DNA of 64,000 bases, taken from contig NZ_JACCHP010000010.1 of assembly GCF_016031625.1 (NCBI RefSeq), positions 124,001 through 188,000 of the forward strand, read 5' to 3'. Below the pieces are notes generated by a model. The model saw only the letters and a program-made list of their open reading frames with translations. It was not told where the DNA came from and did no database searches. Positions 28,444 to 37,435 of the stretch are shown here, piece after piece. The stretch is from Bradyrhizobium agreste (GTDB lineage: Bacteria; Pseudomonadota; Alphaproteobacteria; Rhizobiales; Xanthobacteraceae). Within the stretch, counting starts at the first letter, position 1, and the number at the start of each line of letters is the position of its first letter. Both the position numbers and the translations under genes were made by a program.

Positions 28444-29370
28444 TCAACCGCCTTCAAGCCGGCTCGTTGGTTCATCCTCGAACTCCACCAGAGCCTTGCG
28501 CATGGTCTCGACCAGGTCCAGCGCCACCGGTGACGGGCTGCGCTGCGCCGGAAAGACCGCGGAGAATTCGAAGTCGATGCGCGGCAGAAAGCGGCGCACG
28601 ACGACGCCGCGCGTTGCAAATTCCTGTGCCGTGAAGGGATCGCAGATCGCGACGCCGAGGCCCGACGAGACCATGCCGCACATGATCTCCGACAGCGTGG
28701 TTTCGACTCTGAGTACGCGGCGGACATCGTGGCGATGGAAGACCTGGTCGACGAGATGCCGGCTCGACGATCCCGCGGACAGCGAGATGAAAGTCTCGCC
28801 CTCGAAATCGCGCGGCTCCAGGACTTTCTTCTCCGCGAGGCGATGACCGGTCGGCAGCACTGCGACGCGCGCCGGCGCTGGCAGTCTCTGGCTCGGCAGA
28901 CCGGAATGCGCGATCGGCACCTCGGCAAAGCCGACGTCACATTGATTGTTCAGCACCCAGTCGACCACGATCGGCGAGATGACACCGAAGAACGCCAGGT
29001 TGAGGTTCGGCCGCTCCTTCAGGAAGTGACCGGTGAGCCGCGGCAGATAACCGTTCGACAGCGCCGGCAGTGCTGCGATGCGTAGCGAGCCGGTGCGGCG
29101 TCCCCGGATTTCTTCCGCCGCCGCAGTGATGCGTTCGAGGCCGACGAAGGAACGCTCGACCTCGGTGTAGAGCGCCATCGCCGCGGCGGTCGGCACCAGG
29201 CCGGTGCCGCGCCGCTCGAACAGCTCCATTTTCAGCAGGGCCTGGAGGTCGCGCAGCAACCGGCTGACGGCCGGCTGCGTCACCTTCATCAGCGCCGCCG
29301 CCTCGGTCACGCTGCCCGTCAGCATTGTCGCCCGGAAGGCCTCCACCTGCCGCGAATTGATCCGCGCCAT
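28444..29370 (-). CDS. LysR-family transcriptional regulator
   Basis: 308 residues from ATG 29370; a further in-frame ATG at 29391 adds seven residues. The winged helix-turn-helix is at 4-63 (INSRQVEAFRATMLTGSVTE, KVTQPAVSRLLRDLQ). A LysR_substrate effector domain follows from about residue 95 (GSLRIAALPALSNGYLPRLT). It is divergent from the ABC transporter and oxidase operon starting at 29647, the standard layout for a LysR activator of a catabolic operon. A dyad TTC-N11-GAA lies at 29416-29432 in between. Confidence 0.93.
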   Translation of the reverse strand: MARINSRQVEAFRATMLTGSVTEAAALMKVTQPAVSRLLRDLQALLKMELFERRGTGLVPTAAAMALYTEVERSFVGLERITAAAEEIRGRRTGSLRIAALPALSNGYLPRLTGHFLKERPNLNLAFFGVISPIVVDWVLNNQCDVGFAEVPIAHSGLPSQRLPAPARVAVLPTGHRLAEKKVLEPRDFEGETFISLSAGSSSRHLVDQVFHRHDVRRVLRVETTLSEIMCGMVSSGLGVAICDPFTAQEFATRGVVVRRFLPRIDFEFSAVFPAQRSPSPVALDLVETMRKALVEFEDEPTSRLEGG

Positions 29371-29415
29371 CCCAAATTCCGTCCATAACATTTCGGCATG
29401 CAGAGGGTGCCATTA

Positions 29416-29432
29416 TTCATTGGACCATGGAA
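29416..29432. promoter_or_regulatory. Candidate LysR-type binding site
   Basis: The dyad TTC-N11-GAA (ttcattggaccatggaa) fits the T-N11-A rule for LysR operators. It lies 25-46 bases upstream of the regulator's possible starts and about 215 bases before the ABC operon. A leader hairpin (tggagg / cctcca, 29490-29509) follows in the long leader. The site is predicted only. Confidence 0.4.
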
Positions 29433-29646
29433 GTATAGGTCTGCGATCTTTTTCATCAGGACTGGAGACAGCCCGCTTTTTCGGCAGATTGGAGGGGTTC
29501 AAGCCTCCAGATCGCGCCAAAACCCGCCGAATGGGGGCCGGAGCCCTGATCGGAGAGGGATTCGCGCGGAAGGAGATGCGGAAGGCGCTTCAGCCAGCGA
29601 GACTCGTCGGCACGTCACCTCATTCCGGTATTGGAGATCGGTCCAC

Positions 29647-30681
29647 ATGAAGACTTTTCGCCTTCTGACCGCGGTCAGCATCGCAGCGCTCATTGCAGCC
29701 CCCTCGGTCGCCTCGGCCCAGCAGAAAACGCTCTACGTCGCCGGCTATGGCGGCTCGTTCGAGAAGACCATCCGCGACGAGGTGATCCCGGCCTTCGAGA
29801 AGGAGAACGGCGTCAAGGTCGAATACGTCGCCGGCAATTCCACCGACACCCTGGCCAAGCTCCAGGCACAGAAGGGCAACCAGCAGATCGACGTCGCCAT
29901 CGTCGATGATGGCCCGATGTACCAGGCAATCCAGCTCGGCTTCTGCGGCAAGCTCGACGGCTTGCCCGCCGATCTCTACGACACCGCGCGCTTCAAGGAC
30001 GATCGCGCGGTCGCGATCGGCATCGTCGCCACCGGGCTGATGTACAACACCAAGGTGTTCAAGGAGAAAGGCTGGGCGCCGCCGACCTCGTGGAACGACC
30101 TGAAGGACACGAAATACGCAAAACAGCTCGTGATCCCGCCAATCAACAACACCTATGGTCTCGAAGCGCTGGTGATGCTGTCGAAGATGAACGGCGGCGG
30201 CGAGAGCAACGTCGAGTCCGGCTTCAAGATCTTCAAGGAACAGATCAATCAGAACGTGCTGGCCTATGAGCCGTCGCCGGGCAAGATGACCGAGTTGTTC
30301 CAGTCCGGCCAGGCCGTGATCGCGGTGTGGGGTACCGGCCGCGTGCAGAGCTTTGCCAATACCGGCTTCCCGGTCGACTTCGTCTATCCCAAGGAAGGCG
30401 CAGCGACGCTGTTGACGACGGCGTGCCCGATCAACAAGCCCAACGCCTCGCCGCTGGCGGCGAGCTTCGTCAAGATGCTGCTCGATCCGAAAATCCAGCT
30501 CGTGATGCTGAAGGATTACGGCTACGGCCCGGTGCTGAAATCGCTGGTGATCCCGCCGGAGCTCGGCAAGATGGCGCCGATCGGCGAGCGCGCGGCCAAG
30601 CTCTACAATCCGGACTGGACCGTCATCAACGAGAAGCGCGAGGAGTGGACCAAGCGCTGGAATCGCGAGGTCGAACGCTGA
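29647..30681 (+). CDS. ABC transporter periplasmic substrate-binding protein (PotD-like)
   Basis: 344 residues from ATG 29647. Signal peptide MKTFRLLTAVSIAALIAAPS ending ASAQ (about 25). The mature protein starts QKTLYVAGYGGSFEKTIRDE, a hallmark of the spermidine/putrescine-type binding proteins, and continues with VDVAIVDDGP-like, GIVATGLMYNTKVFKEKGW and INNTYGLEALVML blocks. It captures the substrate in the periplasm. The downstream ATPase and two permeases complete the transporter. Many relatives bind opines, betaines or other amino compounds, not polyamines, so the substrate remains open. Confidence 0.92.
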   Translation: MKTFRLLTAVSIAALIAAPSVASAQQKTLYVAGYGGSFEKTIRDEVIPAFEKENGVKVEYVAGNSTDTLAKLQAQKGNQQIDVAIVDDGPMYQAIQLGFCGKLDGLPADLYDTARFKDDRAVAIGIVATGLMYNTKVFKEKGWAPPTSWNDLKDTKYAKQLVIPPINNTYGLEALVMLSKMNGGGESNVESGFKIFKEQINQNVLAYEPSPGKMTELFQSGQAVIAVWGTGRVQSFANTGFPVDFVYPKEGAATLLTTACPINKPNASPLAASFVKMLLDPKIQLVMLKDYGYGPVLKSLVIPPELGKMAPIGERAAKLYNPDWTVINEKREEWTKRWNREVER

Positions 30682-30704
30682 TCGGTCGCCGCGGAAACAG
30701 CGCC

Positions 30705-31745
30705 ATGGCCTATCTCGAGCTCGATCGGGTCGCAAAGCAGTTCGGCACGCAGACTGTGGTCGACGACTTCAGTCTGTCGGTCGGGAAGGGCGAGTTCATC
30801 TCCTTCCTCGGCCCGTCCGGCTGCGGCAAGACCACGACGTTACAGATGATCGCGGGCTTCCTCGACCCGACGCGCGGCGCGATCCGGCTCGAGGGCAAGG
30901 ACCTGACCGCGATCCATCCGGCCAAGCGTGGCCTCGGCATCGTGTTCCAAAGCTATGCGCTGTTTCCGCACATGACCGCGGCGGAGAACGTCGCCTTTGG
31001 CCTCGAGATGCGTGGCGTGCCGCGCGCTGAAAGGTCCGAGCGCGTCCGCGCCGCGCTCGCGATGGTGGGCCTCGCCGGATACGAGGACCGTCATCCGCGC
31101 CGCATGTCCGGCGGCCAGCAACAGCGCGTGGCGCTGGCGCGTGCGCTGGTGATCAAGCCGAGCGTGCTGCTGCTCGACGAGCCGCTGTCCAACCTCGACG
31201 CCAAGCTGCGCGAGGAGATGCAGATCGAGCTGCGCCAGATCCAGCGCACCGTCGGCACCACCACGATCCTGGTCACGCACGACCAGAACGAAGCGATGTC
31301 GCTATCCGACCGCATCGTGGTCATGAGCCAGGGCAGGATCGAGCAGATCGGCACGCCGCAGGAGACCTATGAGAAGCCCGCCTCGGCCTTCGTCTCGCAG
31401 TTTCTCGGCAAGACCAACGACTTTGCCGGAACGATCGACCGGACTGTGGCGCCGACGCAGTTGGTGGCCGGCTCATGGCGTGCACCGGCGCCGGCCGGGC
31501 TCGGCGGTCCCGTTACCGTCAGCGTTCGCCCCGAAAGAATCGGCTTTGGCGATACAGGGCTCAGCGCAAAGATCATCACGCGTATCTTCCAGGGCAATCA
31601 CTGGCTGTTCCAGTGCGACAGCGAATGCGGCCCGGCGATCGTGATCCGCCAGAACGACGGCAAGGCGCAGCCGGCCGAAGGCGACGCGGTTCGCCTCACC
31701 TGGCGTCCAGAGGACATGAGCGTGCGCGCGAGGGCTGGCGCATGA
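30705..31745 (+). CDS. ABC transporter ATP-binding protein (PotA-like)
   Basis: 346 residues from ATG 30705. Walker A SFLGPSGCGKTTTLQMIAGF (about 34-53), ABC signature MSGGQQQRVALARALVIKPS, Walker B VLLLDEPLSNLDAKLREEMQ, and the H-loop VTHDQNEAM. A C-terminal TOBE-like regulatory domain covers about 270-346 (GPVTVSVRPERIGF). It powers import with the flanking permeases. The stop overlaps the first permease start by 4 bases. Confidence 0.95.
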   Translation: MAYLELDRVAKQFGTQTVVDDFSLSVGKGEFISFLGPSGCGKTTTLQMIAGFLDPTRGAIRLEGKDLTAIHPAKRGLGIVFQSYALFPHMTAAENVAFGLEMRGVPRAERSERVRAALAMVGLAGYEDRHPRRMSGGQQQRVALARALVIKPSVLLLDEPLSNLDAKLREEMQIELRQIQRTVGTTTILVTHDQNEAMSLSDRIVVMSQGRIEQIGTPQETYEKPASAFVSQFLGKTNDFAGTIDRTVAPTQLVAGSWRAPAPAGLGGPVTVSVRPERIGFGDTGLSAKIITRIFQGNHWLFQCDSECGPAIVIRQNDGKAQPAEGDAVRLTWRPEDMSVRARAGA

Positions 31746-32617
31746 GCATGGCCGCCGAGGAGCGCAGCCTACGTGCGCCGTGGGCGCTGACCGCGCCCGC
31801 CTTGATGCTGTTCGTCGGCGTGCTGCTGATTCCGCTGGCGATGACGGTGATGCTGTCGTTCCACGATTGGGGCCAGTACAAGGGCATCGAGGCGGTCTTC
31901 ATCCTCAAGAACTGGCACGAGATCGCGACCGATCCCTATTTCGCCGAGATGTTCTGGCGGACCTTTCGCATCGCAATCCTGACCACGCTGCTCACCGCGC
32001 TGTTAGGGGCGCCCGAAGCCTACATCCTCAACCGCATGAGCGGCCGCTGGAAGAGTTTTTTCCTGCTGGTGATTCTCGGGCCGCTCTTGATCTCCGTGGT
32101 GGCGCGTACGCTCGGCTGGGCGCTGCTGTTCGGCGGCAACAACGGCCTCGTCAACAAGCTGTTGATGTCGCTCGGGGTGATGCGTTCCCCGATTCCCTTC
32201 ATGTTTACCGAGACGGGCATGATCATCGCGCTCGCGCATGTGATGATGCCGTTCATGGTGTTGTCGGTGTGGGCGGCGCTGCAGCGGCTCGACCCGCAGA
32301 TCGAGAATGCCGCGATGTCGCTGGGTGCGGGCCCGGCGACCATCATCCGCCGCATCATCATGCCGCAGATCATCCCCGGCGTGCTGTCGGGGGCGATCAT
32401 CGTGTTCTCGCTCTCGGCCAGCGCCTTTGCGACGCCGGCGATCATCGGCGGCCGCCGGCTCAAGGTTGCCGCGACGCTTGCCTATGACGAGTTCCTCAAC
32501 ACCCTGAACTGGCCGCTGGGCGCTGCGGTCGCAACGCTACTGCTGGTCGCGCTGGTGCTGATCGTCATCGGCAGCAATGCGCTGATCGAGCGCCGTTATG
32601 CGGAGGTGTTCCGATGA
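31742..32617 (+). CDS. ABC transporter permease (PotB-like)
   Basis: 291 residues from ATG 31742, overlapping the ATPase stop. About six transmembrane helices, beginning ALTAPALMLFVGVLLIPLAM. The EAA-loop for ATPase contact is ENAAMSLGAGPATIIRRIIM. It pairs with the next permease, whose start overlaps its stop by 4 bases. Confidence 0.93.
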   Translation: MSMAAEERSLRAPWALTAPALMLFVGVLLIPLAMTVMLSFHDWGQYKGIEAVFILKNWHEIATDPYFAEMFWRTFRIAILTTLLTALLGAPEAYILNRMSGRWKSFFLLVILGPLLISVVARTLGWALLFGGNNGLVNKLLMSLGVMRSPIPFMFTETGMIIALAHVMMPFMVLSVWAALQRLDPQIENAAMSLGAGPATIIRRIIMPQIIPGVLSGAIIVFSLSASAFATPAIIGGRRLKVAATLAYDEFLNTLNWPLGAAVATLLLVALVLIVIGSNALIERRYAEVFR

Positions 32618-33420
32618 GCCGGAACGGCCCGCTCGCGCTGATCTTCCACACGGTGTTCGTCATCATCATGGTGGCGCCGATCCTGGTGGTCTGCCTCGTC
32701 GCCTTCACGCCCGAAGGTTTTCTGTCGCTGCCGACCAACGGCTTCTCGCTGCGCTGGTTCAGGACCATCGCGAACTATCCCGAATTCGTCCATGCCTTCT
32801 GGGTCAGCCTTGGCCTCGGGGCGCTCTCGTCCTTGGTGGCGCTCGTGTTCGCGGTGCCGGCGGCGCTCGCGATCGCGCGCTACCGCTTTCGCGGCCGTGA
32901 TGCGCTGGCGGCGCTGTTCCTGTCGCCGCTGATGATCCCACATGTCGTGCTCGGCATCGCCTTCCTGCGCTTCTTCACCTCGGCGGGGCTCGGCGGCAGC
33001 TTTGCCGCGCTGATCATTGCCCATGTCATCATCGTGTTTCCGTTCGCGCTGCGGCTGACGCTGGCTGCGGCAACCGGCATGGACCGCACGGTCGAGATGG
33101 CGGCCGTCTCGCTCGGCGCCGGTGGCTGGACGTTGTTTCGCCGCGTGACCTTGCCGCTGATCCTGCCCGGCGTCATCAGCGGCTGGGCGCTCGCCTTCAT
33201 CCAGTCCTTCGACGATCTCACCATGACCGTCTTCCTCGCCGCCCCCGGGACCGAGACTTTGCCGGTCCGCATGTTCCTTTACATCCAGGACAATATCGAT
33301 CCGCTGGTGACGTCGGTCTCGGCCTGCGTGATCGCGATTACCATGACCGCCCTCATTCTGCTCGATCGCTTCTACGGGCTCGACCGTGTGCTCGCCGGCA
33401 AGGGCGATACGGGACGATAG
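32614..33420 (+). CDS. ABC transporter permease (PotC-like)
   Basis: 268 residues. N-terminal helix ALIFHTVFVIIMVAPILVVC, further helices throughout, and the EAA-loop EMAAVSLGAGGWTLFRRVTL. It forms the second transmembrane subunit of the importer. The next gene (FAD oxidase) starts 8 bases after the stop, tying transport to oxidation. Confidence 0.93.
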   Translation: MSRNGPLALIFHTVFVIIMVAPILVVCLVAFTPEGFLSLPTNGFSLRWFRTIANYPEFVHAFWVSLGLGALSSLVALVFAVPAALAIARYRFRGRDALAALFLSPLMIPHVVLGIAFLRFFTSAGLGGSFAALIIAHVIIVFPFALRLTLAAATGMDRTVEMAAVSLGAGGWTLFRRVTLPLILPGVISGWALAFIQSFDDLTMTVFLAAPGTETLPVRMFLYIQDNIDPLVTSVSACVIAITMTALILLDRFYGLDRVLAGKGDTGR

Positions 33421-33428
33421 GAGAACCT

Positions 33429-34565
33429 ATGCGAACGGATTACGACGTCGCCGTCGTCGGCGGCGGACTGCTCGGCTCCGCCATTGCCTGGGGCCTCGGC
33501 CGGCTTGGCAAGAAGGTCGCCGTGCTCGACGAAGGCGACATCACTAAGCGCGCCTCGCGCGCGAATTTCGCGCTGGTGTGGGTGCAGAGCAAAGGGCTCG
33601 GCATGCCCGCCTATACGGTGTGGACCGTGCAGGCCTCGCAGGCGTGGGGCAGGCTGGCCTCCGAGCTGAAGCAGCAGACTGGCCTCGACGTCGCCCTGCA
33701 GCAGAACGGCGGCTTTCATCTCACGCTCGGCGAGGACGAATTCGGCCAGCGCACCGAGCTCGTCAAGCGCATGCACAATCAGGTCGGCGCGGCCGACTAC
33801 AAGATGGAGATGCTGCGGCCGTCCGAGGTGAAGAAGGCGCTGCCGCTGATCGGGCCCGAGGTCTCCGGCGGAAGCTATTGCCCGCTCGACGGCCACGTCA
33901 ATTCGCTGCGCACCTTCCGCGCCTTTCACACCGGCTTCATTGCGTTCGGCATCGACTATTTTCCGGAGCGCCCGGTCTCGGCGATCAGCAAGAGCGGCGG
34001 CGAATTTCGTCTGACCACGCCGCAGGGCGAGCTGCGCGCCGCCAAGGTCGTGCTGGCCGCCGGCAATGCCAACCAGACGCTGGCGCCGATGGTCGGCCTC
34101 TTTGCTCCTATGGGCCCGACCCGCGGCCAGGTCGTCGTGACCGAGCGCACCGTGCCGTTCCTGCCGCATCCGCTGACCACGATCCGCCAGACCGACGAGG
34201 GCACGGTGATGATCGGCGACAGCAAGGAGGACGAGCTGGACGATCGCACGCTGAAGCCGTCGATCAGCGGCGTGATGGCCGATCGTGCGCAGCGGATGTT
34301 CCCGCATCTGGCGCGGCTCAACGTGGTCAGGAACTGGTCCGGCATTCGCGTGATGCCGCAGGACGGCTTTCCGATCTACGACCAGTCGGAGACGCATCCC
34401 GGCGCCTTCGTCGCCTGCTGCCATTCCGGCGTGACGCTGGCTTCCAATCATGCCTTCGAGATTGCTCGCATGGTGGCGCAGGGCGCGCTCGAGCCGGAGC
34501 TGGTCGGCGCGTTCTCCGCCAGCCGCTTTGGTGGCGCGGGTGCCGCGAACAGCAGCGGCTACTAG
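33429..34565 (+). CDS. FAD-dependent amino/imino-acid oxidase (DadA/HcnC-like)
   Basis: 378 residues. The Rossmann FAD motif VAVVGGGLLGSAIAWGLGRL is at 8-27. The DAO-family pattern continues with CPLDGHVNSLRTFRAF, a C-terminal GSRG-like segment (NWSGIRVMPQDGFPIY) and AFVACCHSGVTLASNHAFE. Such flavoproteins oxidise amino acids, imino acids or secondary amines. It is the first of two HcnC-like subunits, separated by the ferredoxin and HcnB-like genes. It starts 8 bases after the permease stop and belongs to the operon. The substrate is unknown. Confidence 0.9.
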   Translation: MRTDYDVAVVGGGLLGSAIAWGLGRLGKKVAVLDEGDITKRASRANFALVWVQSKGLGMPAYTVWTVQASQAWGRLASELKQQTGLDVALQQNGGFHLTLGEDEFGQRTELVKRMHNQVGAADYKMEMLRPSEVKKALPLIGPEVSGGSYCPLDGHVNSLRTFRAFHTGFIAFGIDYFPERPVSAISKSGGEFRLTTPQGELRAAKVVLAAGNANQTLAPMVGLFAPMGPTRGQVVVTERTVPFLPHPLTTIRQTDEGTVMIGDSKEDELDDRTLKPSISGVMADRAQRMFPHLARLNVVRNWSGIRVMPQDGFPIYDQSETHPGAFVACCHSGVTLASNHAFEIARMVAQGALEPELVGAFSASRFGGAGAANSSGY

Positions 34566-34592
34566 AGATCACAAGGAGCCAAGGGGCATCCC

Positions 34593-34889
34593 ATGTTTAG
34601 ACGATCCGAACAGGACAAGCGCCCAGAGGTGCAGATCTTCGTCGACGGCGTCGCCGTCGCGGCGCGCCAGGGCGACACCGTCTCTGCCGCGCTGTTGGCC
34701 TCCGGCGTTGACGCACGGCGTTCCACCGCAGTCAGCGGCGCGCCGCGTCTGCCCTATTGCATGATGGGCGTCTGCTTCGACTGCCTCGTCACCATCGATG
34801 GCGTCGGCAATCGGCAGGGCTGCCTCGTGCCCGTCGCTGAGGGCATGAGAATCGAAATCCAGAAGGGCAAGCGGGAGATCGGAAAATGA
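34593..34889 (+). CDS. HcnA-like [2Fe-2S] subunit
   Basis: 98 residues. Four Cys (56, 61, 64, 77) in the C-x4-C-x2-C-x12-C spacing of plant-type ferredoxin-like Fer2_4 domains (YCMMGVCFDCLV). It matches HcnA of hydrogen cyanide synthase and the gamma subunits of opine and hydroxyproline dehydrogenases, which carry electrons from the flavin subunit. The preceding oxidase stop is 27 bases upstream, and its stop overlaps the next gene by 4 bases. Confidence 0.9.
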   Translation: MFRRSEQDKRPEVQIFVDGVAVAARQGDTVSAALLASGVDARRSTAVSGAPRLPYCMMGVCFDCLVTIDGVGNRQGCLVPVAEGMRIEIQKGKREIGK

Positions 34890-36304
34890 CTGTGGCTCCC
34901 AAGCGCGAGGACTACGATGTCGTGGTGATCGGCGCGGGGCCGGCGGGTCTTGCTGCCGCCGCGACCTCCGCCGAGGCCGGCCTGTCGACGCTGCTGCTCG
35001 ACGAGAACATCGGCCCCGGCGGCCAGGTGTTCCGCGCGATTTCTTCGACGCCGGTCACCGAGCGCAATCAGCTCGGCGCCGATTATTGGGTCGGGGCCGA
35101 TCTAGTGCAGTCGCTGCGCGCGAGCGGCGCGGAAGTCATCCAGCGTGCGATCGTCTGGAGCCTCGATCGCAACCTCGACATCGCCGTCTCGATCGGCGGC
35201 GCGTCCGCGTTCGTCAAGGCGAAGCGCGTGATTCTCGCGACCGGCGCGCTGGAGCGGCCATTCCCGATTCCCGGCTGGACGCTGCCGGGCGTGATGACCG
35301 CGGGCGCGGCGCAGACCATGCTGAAGTCCTCAGGCCTGGTGCCCGACGGACGCACGGTGATCGCAGGGCAGGGGCCGTTGCTCTGGCTGCTCGCCGCGCA
35401 GATCCTGCGGCTTGGCGGCCGCATCGATCGCATCCTCGACACCACCCAGCGCGGCAATTATTTCGCGGCGCTCCCGCACGCTTTCGCCTTTTTGACCTCG
35501 CCCTATTTCGCCAAGGGCCTCTCGATGATGCGCGAGGTGAAGGCGAAGGTGCAGGTCGTCTCTGGTGTTACCGAGCTTGCGGCCTCCGGCGATGGCCAGC
35601 TTGCCAGCGTCAGCTATGTCGCCGGCGGCAAGCGCGAGACCATTCCGGCCGATCTCTTGCTGCTGCATCAGGGCGTCGTGCCCAACGTTAATCTGGCGAT
35701 GTCCGCCGGCATCGAGCATCGCTGGGATGATCTGCAATTGTGCTGGTCTCCAGTATTGGACGCCAGCGGCAATTCGTCGGTCGCCGGCATCGCGATTGCC
35801 GGCGACGGTGCCGGTATCGGCGGGGCCAATGCAGCCGTGGTGCGTGGTCGCATTGCCGCCCGCGCCGCCGTCGAAGCGCTGGCGCCTGCGGCTGCCGCAA
35901 AACTTCCCGCAATGGCGACACTTCGTTCCGATCTCGCCAAGGCCGAGCGCGGTCGCGTCTTCCTCGACACGCTGTTCCGCCCGGCGCCGCAGTTCCGCAT
36001 TCCGTCGGGCGACACCATCGTCTGCCGCTGCGAGGAAGTGACGGCCAAGGACGTTCTGGATTCCGTCGCGATCGGCGCGACAGGGCCGAACCAGCTCAAG
36101 GCCTATCGCCGCACCGGCATGGGGCCGTGCCAGGGCCGGCTCTGCGGCCTCACCGTCACCGAGCTGATGGCACAGGCGCGCGGCAAGACCCCGCAGGAGA
36201 TCGGCTATTACCGGCTGCGCGCGCCGGTGAAGCCGATCACGCTGGCCGAGCTCGCCGCCGTTCCGAAGAGCGAGGCCGACATCAAGGCCGTGGTGCGCGG
36301 ATGA
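34886..36304 (+). CDS. HcnB-like NAD(P)/FAD oxidoreductase with C-terminal BFD-like [2Fe-2S] domain
   Basis: 472 residues. N-terminal Rossmann motif VVVIGAGPAGLAAAATSAEA, a second dinucleotide-binding half (RTVIAGQGPLLWLLAAQILR), and a C-terminal BFD-like iron-sulfur domain with CRCEEVTA and GPCQGRLCGLT (C-x-C and C-x4-C). This is the alpha/HcnB subunit architecture of multi-subunit amine dehydrogenases. It lies between the ferredoxin subunit and the second HcnC-like subunit, with 4-base overlaps on both sides, which strongly indicates a complex. Confidence 0.92.
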   Translation: MTVAPKREDYDVVVIGAGPAGLAAAATSAEAGLSTLLLDENIGPGGQVFRAISSTPVTERNQLGADYWVGADLVQSLRASGAEVIQRAIVWSLDRNLDIAVSIGGASAFVKAKRVILATGALERPFPIPGWTLPGVMTAGAAQTMLKSSGLVPDGRTVIAGQGPLLWLLAAQILRLGGRIDRILDTTQRGNYFAALPHAFAFLTSPYFAKGLSMMREVKAKVQVVSGVTELAASGDGQLASVSYVAGGKRETIPADLLLLHQGVVPNVNLAMSAGIEHRWDDLQLCWSPVLDASGNSSVAGIAIAGDGAGIGGANAAVVRGRIAARAAVEALAPAAAAKLPAMATLRSDLAKAERGRVFLDTLFRPAPQFRIPSGDTIVCRCEEVTAKDVLDSVAIGATGPNQLKAYRRTGMGPCQGRLCGLTVTELMAQARGKTPQEIGYYRLRAPVKPITLAELAAVPKSEADIKAVVRG

Positions 36305-37422
36305 CACGAAACGTGGATGCGATCGTCATTGGCGGCGGCATCCACGGGTGCTCGACCACGCTGCATCTGTGTCTCGCCGGCCTGAAGCCGATGCTGATCG
36401 AAAAGGACTATGCCGGCCGTCACGCCTCGGGCGTCAACGCCGGCGGCGTCCGCCAGCTCGCCCGGCATGTCCCGGAGATTCCGCTCTCGATCCGCTCGAT
36501 GGGCATCTGGGAGAAGATCGCCGATCTTGTCGACGACGATTGCAGCTTCGAGAGCCATGGCCAGGTGCTGGTCGCCGAGAACGAGGAGGAGCTCGCGGCC
36601 TGCCGCGCGCGCGTCGCCGAGCTCAATGCGCTCGGCTTCACCCACGAGGAGCTGATCGACGCGGCCGAACTGCGCCGCCTGGTACCGGCCGTCGCCGAGA
36701 CCTGTCCCGGCGGCGTGGTCTCGCGCCGCGATGGTGCGGCCAATCCGGCGCAGACGACGACGGCGTTCCGCCGCAAGGCCCAGCAGTTGGGCGCCACCGT
36801 GCGCGAAGGTGTGGCCGCCGGCAACATCCGGCACCGTGACGGCCTGTGGCACGTCGATGTCGGTTCGGAGAGCTTTGCCGCGCCGGTGCTGGTCAACGCC
36901 GCCGGCGCCTGGGCCGGCAAGATCGCAGCGGATCTCGGCGAGCCGGTGCCGGTCGAGACCGTGGCGCCGATGCTGATGATCACCTCGCGCGTGCCGCACT
37001 TCATCGATCCCGTCGTGATCCTGCGCGGACGAAAGCTCTCCTTCAAGCAGTTCAGGAACGGCACCGTGCTGATCGGCGGCGGCTATCTGGCGACGCCCTA
37101 TCAGGATCGCAACGAGACGGTGCTGGACTGGAAGAGTCTTGCGGTCAGCGCGCAGACCGTGTTCGAGCTGTTCCCGGTGATGCGTAGCGCGACCATCGTC
37201 CGCGCCTGGGCCGGCATCGAGGCCAAGATGAAGGACGACATTCCCGTGTTCGGGCCGAGCTCCCGTCACAAGGGGCTCTATCACCAGTTCGGTTTCTCGC
37301 TGCACGGCTTTCAGCTCGGCCCCGGCGCCGGCGCGGTGATGGCGGAGCTGATCGTCAACGGCGGCACCCAGACCCGCGTCAGTGATCTCGGCATCGACCG
37401 CTTCCATCCTTCCACGCTCTAA
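36301..37422 (+). CDS. FAD-binding oxidase, second DAO/HcnC-like subunit
   Basis: 373 residues from ATG 36301. FAD motif DAIVIGGGIHGCSTTLHLCL at 6-25, plus ASGVNAGGVRQLARHVPEIP, VNAAGAWAGKIAADLGEPVP and a C-terminal HQFGFSLHGFQLGPGAGAVM. Family: DAO-type oxidases (sarcosine, proline, D-amino-acid). With HcnA- and HcnB-like partners directly upstream it may be the catalytic beta subunit of one complex, while the earlier oxidase (33429) may act separately. RidA follows 13 bases downstream. Confidence 0.9.
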   Translation: MTRNVDAIVIGGGIHGCSTTLHLCLAGLKPMLIEKDYAGRHASGVNAGGVRQLARHVPEIPLSIRSMGIWEKIADLVDDDCSFESHGQVLVAENEEELAACRARVAELNALGFTHEELIDAAELRRLVPAVAETCPGGVVSRRDGAANPAQTTTAFRRKAQQLGATVREGVAAGNIRHRDGLWHVDVGSESFAAPVLVNAAGAWAGKIAADLGEPVPVETVAPMLMITSRVPHFIDPVVILRGRKLSFKQFRNGTVLIGGGYLATPYQDRNETVLDWKSLAVSAQTVFELFPVMRSATIVRAWAGIEAKMKDDIPVFGPSSRHKGLYHQFGFSLHGFQLGPGAGAVMAELIVNGGTQTRVSDLGIDRFHPSTL

Positions 37423-37435
37423 AGAAGAGGACATC

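Noticed and set aside
33429..37422. Naming the operon hcnABC (hydrogen cyanide synthase)
   Set aside because: Subunit types match, but gene order differs from hcnA-B-C, a second oxidase and RidA are present, and an importer is attached; amine or imino-acid oxidation fits better.
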